Shown in pieces: positions 59,183-64,000 of a stretch of DNA of 64,000 bases. The DNA is from Candidatus Obscuribacter sp. (GTDB lineage: Bacteria; Cyanobacteriota; Vampirovibrionia; Obscuribacterales; Obscuribacteraceae): contig JADKDV010000003.1 of the NCBI GenBank assembly GCA_016718315.1, positions 186,001-250,000 on the forward strand, given 5' to 3'. The position numbers and the translations under genes were made by a program. Below the pieces are notes generated by a model. That model made no database searches. It was given only the letters and a program-made list of their open reading frames with translations, and was not told the DNA's origin. The stretch's first letter is position 1; the number at the start of each line of letters is the position of its first letter.

Positions 59183-60037
59183 ATGCGCCATCCTAACGTA
59201 CCCGAATCGCTGGAAGGCTGGTGGATTCTCCACCGCTTATTTATGTTTGACCGCCTGGCGTGGGACAAACTGCCAGAGTCTGAGCGGGCTGAAATTGTGC
59301 GCGAGGCTGTCAAAGCCCTGGAAGTGCTCAAAGGTAATGCTGACGCTGATGCTGGCCTAGCTCAGCTTATTGGTCACAAGGCTGACCTGATGTTTACTCA
59401 TTACAGTCGTGACTTTGCCGGTCTGGCACATGCTCAGATTGTTGTCGACAAGCTACGTCTATCGGCTTATCTAAAGCCTGCATCATCTTACGTATCGGTG
59501 CTTGAGCTGGGTATGTACGAAGCCACTTCCAAGATTCACGAAAAAATGAGTCAAAGTGAATTCAAGACCGGCTCTGCCGAGTGGAACGCCGCTTTTGATG
59601 CCCTGGTGCAAGAACAAGGCAAGAGTCCGCACTTTGGTGGTCGTCTCTGGGCCCGTATCCCTCAGCGCCGCTTTGTTTGCTTTTATCCCATGGATAAAAA
59701 GCGCGGTGAAGAAGTTAACTGGTATATGTTGCCCTACGAAGACCGTGCTCGCTTGATGCTCGATCATGGCAAAATTGGCCGTACCTATCATGGTCAAGTT
59801 ACCCAGGTCATTTCTGGATCAATTGGCTTTGATCAGTATGAGTGGGGCGTCGATCTCTATGCTGATGACCCGCTGGTCTTCAAAAAGCTCATCTACGAAA
59901 TGCGTTTTGACGAAGCCAGTGCCAAGTATGGACATTTTGGCGACTTCTTCTCTGGTGTGCAATTCTCACTAGATCAGCTTGAAGTCTATCTCAATGGCAC
60001 CGGTGTGCCAGCGCTCAATCAGCTGCAACCAGCCTGA
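59183..60037 (+). CDS. chdC: Chlorite-dismutase-family haem enzyme, probable coproheme decarboxylase
   Basis: The 284 residues match the ChdC/HemQ group. VNWYMLPYEDRARLMLDHGKIGRTY holds the catalytic Tyr (WYMLPYE) and the proximal-type His (HGKIGR). FDQYEWGVDLYADDPLVFKKLIYEMRFDEASAKYGHFGDFFSG matches the C-terminal haem pocket. In the coproporphyrin-dependent pathway ChdC decarboxylates coproheme to haem b with H2O2. It appears alone, with no other hem genes. The start has GGGAG 12 bases upstream. An extended N-terminus of about 30 residues is the only oddity. Confidence 0.8.
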   Translation: MRHPNVPESLEGWWILHRLFMFDRLAWDKLPESERAEIVREAVKALEVLKGNADADAGLAQLIGHKADLMFTHYSRDFAGLAHAQIVVDKLRLSAYLKPASSYVSVLELGMYEATSKIHEKMSQSEFKTGSAEWNAAFDALVQEQGKSPHFGGRLWARIPQRRFVCFYPMDKKRGEEVNWYMLPYEDRARLMLDHGKIGRTYHGQVTQVISGSIGFDQYEWGVDLYADDPLVFKKLIYEMRFDEASAKYGHFGDFFSGVQFSLDQLEVYLNGTGVPALNQLQPA

Positions 60038-60053
60038 TAAAAAAGTGACTGAC

Positions 60054-60087
60054 AAAAAAGAGGCACCGTTTATGGTGCCTCTTTTTT
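60054..60087. terminator. Bidirectional terminator
   Basis: A 14-base-pair stem AAAAAAGAGGCACC / GGTGCCTCTTTTTT with a six-base loop ends both the chdC gene and the convergent 60102 gene. Confidence 0.9.
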
Positions 60088-60101
60088 ATTGCTCAAATCA
60101 G

Positions 60102-60455
60102 CTATTCAGGCTTTTGTACTCGTTTTTCGAGGCTCAGTTTTTTGATGTCGGTGCTGATGCCGTTCAGGTCTTTTTCAAGATCGATGCGTGCGTCTTCGGT
60201 GATTACACCGTCAGCTTTGTCTTTTTTCTTGCGCTTCATGCGGCATACATCAGCCAGACGTGAGCGTAGTTTTTTTGCCTCTTTGGCGGTGAGATCGTTG
60301 TTTTTTTGTGCTGTGTTGATGTCTTGCATCAACTTTGCCTGTCTTTCTGCTACGGTCCATTCTTTGGCCTCGACCGATATGGCGCTTGTGGCTATCAGGC
60401 AAACCAGACCGGTGCCTAAAACTGTTGTTTTCAGTAATTGTTTTGCTGAGATCAT
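60102..60455 (-). CDS. Small exported basic protein
   Basis: The 117 residues start with a signal-like stretch (ISAKQLLKTTVLGTGLVCLIATSAISVEA). A highly charged helical part follows (LMQDINTAQKNNDLTAKEAKKLRSRLADVCRMKRKKKDK, written here in parts as one run of about 39 residues is too long to be a motif). It looks like a single coiled or helical hairpin. No family recognised. It converges with chdC. Confidence 0.5.
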   Translation of the reverse strand: MISAKQLLKTTVLGTGLVCLIATSAISVEAKEWTVAERQAKLMQDINTAQKNNDLTAKEAKKLRSRLADVCRMKRKKKDKADGVITEDARIDLEKDLNGISTDIKKLSLEKRVQKPE

Positions 60456-60564
60456 AGTATTCCTGTATCTTTTTCTTTCGGGTCAATATTGATTTTACAC
60501 GAGCTCGGAGCGCATAGCCAATTCTTGTCCTGTAAAATAACCTTCCAGTTGCTATTTGGTATCC

Positions 60565-61824
60565 ATGTCTCAGTTAGGAGTCAAAGACAGCCCCTATGCG
60601 GCTCTAAAATTGCCCGACTTTCGCAAGCTTTTGCTCGGGCGGTTGTTTGTCACCCTGGCTGTGCAGATACAGGGTCTGGCGGTGGGCTGGCAAGTCTATG
60701 AGCTGACCAAAAGCCCTCTGGTTTTGGGCTGTATCGGTCTGTCCGAAGCCCTGCCCTCGCTGGGTGTAGCCCTCTATGCTGGACATATAGCTGATGTGCA
60801 TGACCGCACTAAAATTGCTCTAATTGCCGTTTTTGGCTTGTTTTTGAGCATGATTGGCTTGACTCTGGGTAGCCAGTTTATGTCTGGCACTCCGCTTGTG
60901 GTTTTGATTTTTTCTGTCATTGCCTTTTCGGGCATTGCCCGTGGCTTTTATGGACCGGCAGTATTTGGTATCGCTTCTGACGTGGTACCAAGACCTTTGC
61001 TGGCCAACTCAGCAGCCTGGAACAGCACAAGCTGGCAGGGATCTGCCATGCTCGGACCTGTACTGGGGGGCTTTTTGTATGTGGGCATTGGCGGGGCCTG
61101 GACCTATGGCATTGCAACAGCTCTTTTGACACTGTCTCTGGGCATTTTTTTGACACTAAAAAATAAAAGTCAAAGGATAATCAATCGCGATGTCAGTGTC
61201 ATCGCCAATATCAAAGAAGGCTTGCAGTTTGTCTTTAGCAATCAGATTATCTTAGGAGCAATGGCGCTCGATCTTTTTGCTGTGCTCTTTGGCGGTGCTG
61301 TGGCGCTTCTGCCGGTATTCAGTGCTGAAATTTTTCATTATGGACCGCAAGCTCTGGGCTTTTTGCGCGCTGCTCCGCCGCTTGGTGCCATGCTTACTGC
61401 TGGCATCCTGGCCCATTTACCAATCAAGAGTCATGCCGGTCGTATATTTATGAGTTGTGTGGCTGGTTTTGGCCTGTGTATTATTGGTTTTGGCCTCTCC
61501 AAAAACTATTTTGTCTCACTCTTTTTCTTGACCCTGAGTGGCATGCTGGACTGTGTCGGTGTGTGCATTCGCGGCACTATATATCAGCTTTTGACGCCTG
61601 ATGATATGAAGGGGCGTGTGGCATCAGTCAATAGTATGTTTATTGGCTCATCCAACGAAATCGGCGAGTTTGAATCAGGTGTAGCGGCTCGCTTTATGGG
61701 GCTAGTGCCCTCTGTTGTTTTTGGCGGTACGATGACTCTACTGGTGGTGCTATTTACAGCGTTTAAAGCACCCAAGCTGCGCGACTTGCATCTCCAAAAT
61801 CTTTATCTCAAAGAGACTAAATGA
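60565..61824 (+). CDS. MFS transporter (EntS/MFS_3 type)
   Basis: I start at ATG 60565 (MSQLGVKDS). The 419 residues have twelve hydrophobic helices. The loop between helices 2 and 3 reads YAGHIADVHDRTKI, close to the MFS motif A (GxLaDrxGrrkv). Helix 1 begins LKLPDFRKLLLGRLFVTLA, typical of EntS-like exporters. Substrates of relatives include siderophores and drugs; context gives no clue. It converges with the response-regulator gene, with a five-base gap. Confidence 0.85.
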   Translation: MSQLGVKDSPYAALKLPDFRKLLLGRLFVTLAVQIQGLAVGWQVYELTKSPLVLGCIGLSEALPSLGVALYAGHIADVHDRTKIALIAVFGLFLSMIGLTLGSQFMSGTPLVVLIFSVIAFSGIARGFYGPAVFGIASDVVPRPLLANSAAWNSTSWQGSAMLGPVLGGFLYVGIGGAWTYGIATALLTLSLGIFLTLKNKSQRIINRDVSVIANIKEGLQFVFSNQIILGAMALDLFAVLFGGAVALLPVFSAEIFHYGPQALGFLRAAPPLGAMLTAGILAHLPIKSHAGRIFMSCVAGFGLCIIGFGLSKNYFVSLFFLTLSGMLDCVGVCIRGTIYQLLTPDDMKGRVASVNSMFIGSSNEIGEFESGVAARFMGLVPSVVFGGTMTLLVVLFTAFKAPKLRDLHLQNLYLKETK

Positions 61825-61829
61825 GATAT

Positions 61830-62501
61830 TTAGTCCTCGATTAGATAGCCCATGCCACGCACTGTTTTTACTGTCTCCGGAGCGCCCGGGACTGCTAACT
61901 TTTTGCGCAAACGGGTGACACACTGTCTTACTGCGTCTTCTGATGCCGATGTCTCATCTTGCCAGAGCGCATGCAATAGGTCGTATACAGTAAAAGTGCG
62001 ACTTTTGTGTTGCAGCAGATATGCCAGTAGATTAGCCTCCCGGGGCAGGAGGCTGACCTTTGTTCCGGCTATTTGGGCAGTTAGTGTGCTCATATCCAGC
62101 TGCATATATTTTGTGCCCAGGTAGGGGCTTGTCTCGTTTTGCGGGCGTCTGAGCAGAGAGCGGATGCGCGCCAAAAGCTCATTGAGATTAAAGGGTTTGG
62201 CTAAATAGTCATCGGCACCGCTATCCAGACCAGTGACACGCTCATCGATACTGCCTTTGCCTGTCAGCATCAGAATCGGCAGGCGGCTGCCCCGCTTACG
62301 CTCGGCTGAGATAATATCGATGCCGCTAACTGCCGGCAACTGCCAGTCAATAATCGCCAGGTCGTATTGATAGAGCCTCAGTCTATCGGCTCCTTCGCTG
62401 CCGTCTGTGACATGCTCCACAGTGTGATTGGCGCTATCGAGAGCGTCGCAAATGGCCAGGGCGATTGCCCGGTCGTCTTCGATGAGGAGGATTTTTGCCA
62501 T
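61830..62501 (-). CDS. OmpR/PhoB-type response regulator
   Basis: I start at ATG 62501 (MAKILLIED), with GGAG four bases upstream. The 223 residues have a receiver domain with acidic Asp9/Asp10, phosphoacceptor Asp52 (AIIDWQLPA), Lys102 (LAKPF) and a typical Thr80. A winged helix follows (LLPREANLLAYLLQHKSRTF, AVRQCVTRLRKKL). It diverges from the histidine kinase gene across 56 bases. Together they form a two-component pair. Confidence 0.9.
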   Translation of the reverse strand: MAKILLIEDDRAIALAICDALDSANHTVEHVTDGSEGADRLRLYQYDLAIIDWQLPAVSGIDIISAERKRGSRLPILMLTGKGSIDERVTGLDSGADDYLAKPFNLNELLARIRSLLRRPQNETSPYLGTKYMQLDMSTLTAQIAGTKVSLLPREANLLAYLLQHKSRTFTVYDLLHALWQDETSASEDAVRQCVTRLRKKLAVPGAPETVKTVRGMGYLIED

Positions 62502-62557
62502 TTTGCTCCAGCACAAGTGCTTACCCAGTGTAGAATAACCCAACAAAGGTGTCGATA

Positions 62558-64000
62558 ATGGGCTTGCAACCTAATCTCAAATTTTCTCAGCAGATTCTGC
62601 TTTTTCTCAGTCTGCCTGTGGTTTTTCAGATTGTTTTTGTTTGCTTGCTCACAAGCAATCTGGCTGAGCTTGTCGATTGCAATAAAAAAGAAGCGGCAGT
62701 TACCGATGTCATGATGGCGGCTAACAATTTTTTTGCCAATATTGCTTCTGGTGCGGGCAGCCAGATTTTATACAAAAAGACCGGCGATGAGCTCGATAAA
62801 AAAGCCTTTGCTGGCACTCTTAGCGCCTTTAGTGAGGAGGAGTTGCGGCTCAGGGACATGCTCCAGTCGAGGCCATCGACGGCGCGGCAAGTTAAACCCT
62901 TTGAGGAGATGCTGTTATCGCTCAAAGAAGCATTTAAAAAAGGCATAAAGGCTCTTGATAGTCAGGACCGTATTGATGAGGCTGTGGCTTTTTTGCAAAT
63001 CAGGCGCTCGCTCAATCGGGCTGACAGTCTGGTGCATGATTTGCGCCGTGTATTGGGCGAAGAAAGACAAGACATTGCCAACCGCCAGAAGGCTGTTTTA
63101 GAGCGGATTTACGCCACTATTGTGGCGGGACTGGCTTTTAATCTTAGTATGACCGTTATATTTGTTTTGATTTTTGAGCGCAAAACTGCCCGCGGGTTTG
63201 CTCGGCTAACGGACAATATCATCGCCCTGGGAGCCGGCCGCAAGCTGTCCGGTCGGGTGGAAGGGCAATATGAGCTTGCCGCTCTAGATAAAGTGTTGCA
63301 TCAAGTATCCGACAACCTGGCCGAAGCCCGTCTCAAAGAAAAATCTATAGTCGAGAATGCCGACGATATGATTTGTTCGCTTGATCAATCTTTGCGTTTT
63401 GTTTTGACTAATCCTGCTTGCAGTCGTGTATTTAAGATGGGCGTTGATGATTTAAGAGGACGCAGTCTGCTTACTCTATTGCGCGCAAAGGACGCTGATA
63501 GAGCCGCCCAGCTGTTTAATCGGATTATCGAGTCTGAGGGCAAAGGCTCATTTGAACTAAGTCTGGTGGGACAAGAAGGCAATATCACTGAAACTCAGTG
63601 GAATGTAATTTGGTCCGCTGAAAAACAAAATCTCTTTTGTGTGGCTCATGATATTTCTCAGCGCAAGCATCTGGAGCGCTTGCGCAGCGACTTTGTGGCG
63701 ATGATATCCCATGACCTGCGCTCTCCTTTGACGTCACTGCAACTTACACTCAATGTGCTTGCTAGCAGTGCAGGCGAGCTATCTGATAAAAATATCAGTC
63801 GTATCAAAAGAGCAGAAGACAGCACCGGTGAGCTCGTTTCGATGGTCAATGAACTATTGGAAGTAGAAAAATTAGAGTCAGGTGTTTTTGAGCTTAACCT
63901 GGAAAATATCGAGTCCATAGCTCTGGTCCACCGTGCTATCGGTCTACTGGCCGATAGTGCCCAAGCTAAAGAGCTGATTATGACTGTGCATACACCCGGG
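62558..64000 (+). CDS. Membrane sensor histidine kinase (partial, runs off the window)
   Basis: The frame is open from ATG 62558 to the last base, so the ATPase domain is cut off. AAAGG lies about 9 bases upstream of the ATG. The 481 visible residues have a first transmembrane helix at about 12-32 and a periplasmic helical sensor of about 155 residues. A second helix is at 187-206, then a HAMP-like part, a PAS domain at about 262-368 (MICSLDQSLRFVLTNPACSR) and HisKA with phosphoacceptor His385 (MISHDLRSPLTSLQ). It pairs with the divergent OmpR-type regulator. Confidence 0.9.
   Translation, partial: MGLQPNLKFSQQILLFLSLPVVFQIVFVCLLTSNLAELVDCNKKEAAVTDVMMAANNFFANIASGAGSQILYKKTGDELDKKAFAGTLSAFSEEELRLRDMLQSRPSTARQVKPFEEMLLSLKEAFKKGIKALDSQDRIDEAVAFLQIRRSLNRADSLVHDLRRVLGEERQDIANRQKAVLERIYATIVAGLAFNLSMTVIFVLIFERKTARGFARLTDNIIALGAGRKLSGRVEGQYELAALDKVLHQVSDNLAEARLKEKSIVENADDMICSLDQSLRFVLTNPACSRVFKMGVDDLRGRSLLTLLRAKDADRAAQLFNRIIESEGKGSFELSLVGQEGNITETQWNVIWSAEKQNLFCVAHDISQRKHLERLRSDFVAMISHDLRSPLTSLQLTLNVLASSAGELSDKNISRIKRAEDSTGELVSMVNELLEVEKLESGVFELNLENIESIALVHRAIGLLADSAQAKELIMTVHTPG

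Overview
The window looks like the chromosome of a free-living, diderm-type bacterium of roughly even base composition. The closest match I can suggest, by gene style only, is a non-photosynthetic relative of cyanobacteria (Melainabacteria/Vampirovibrionia, Obscuribacter-like). The hints are a GuaB3-type IMP dehydrogenase relative, many secreted TPR and Ala/Gln/Asn-rich proteins, frequent TTG starts, TadE/TadG-like proteins and a TonB-like C-terminal domain. This assignment is inference; there is no rRNA in the window to settle it. Genes are densely packed and no insertion sequence, prophage or CRISPR array is visible.

Layout. 1-336 is the end of larB. 338-9539 (minus strand) holds secreted, repetitive or membrane proteins, including an operon with a TPR protein, a GT-C-like membrane protein and a large TadG-like protein; two TadE-like genes diverge from it (9879-10820). 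10821-14126 (minus) carries a metal-binding HMA protein and a 627-residue protein with a possible papain-like Cys/His/Asn arrangement. 14280-20808 is mostly housekeeping: a DeoR-family regulator diverging from a nucleotidase with direct repeats over the shared promoter, HtrA protease, GuaB3, AnmK and a Cys-cluster protein.

20850-24747 is the most unusual part. Four tandem genes encode an almost identical 154-residue mature secreted protein with two C-terminal hydrophobic segments, which recalls VirB2/TrbC pilins. Each copy has its own leader RNA (hairpin, then an AACTTACTA-like element, then a Shine-Dalgarno sequence) and its own terminator, and three of the four have a clear sigma-70-type promoter. 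A lipoprotein gene sits between copies 1 and 2, and a ThiF/E1-like gene follows copy 4.

24850-40345 mixes metabolism and cell-envelope functions: a DEDDh exonuclease fused to a WYL domain, pyrE, a C26-type glutamine amidotransferase, a sugar epimerase, a tRNA with anticodon CAT next to tilS, ftsH, an Amidase_3 protein, an aldehyde dehydrogenase, and an XRE regulator fused to a LOV-like PAS domain that lacks the photoactive cysteine.

40607-53319 is a ten-gene purine operon, purF-C-D-N-L-Q-M-H-E-K, with overlapping or nearly abutting genes, covering PRPP to IMP except purB. Its PurC is long and divergent, and PurL is a large form paired with a separate PurQ. Downstream are a phosphodiester glycosidase-like secreted protein, a Ser/Thr kinase, a gene-free stretch with a candidate structured RNA, several secreted proteins, a ChdC/HemQ-family haem enzyme, an MFS exporter, and a divergent OmpR-type regulator/histidine kinase pair that runs off the end.
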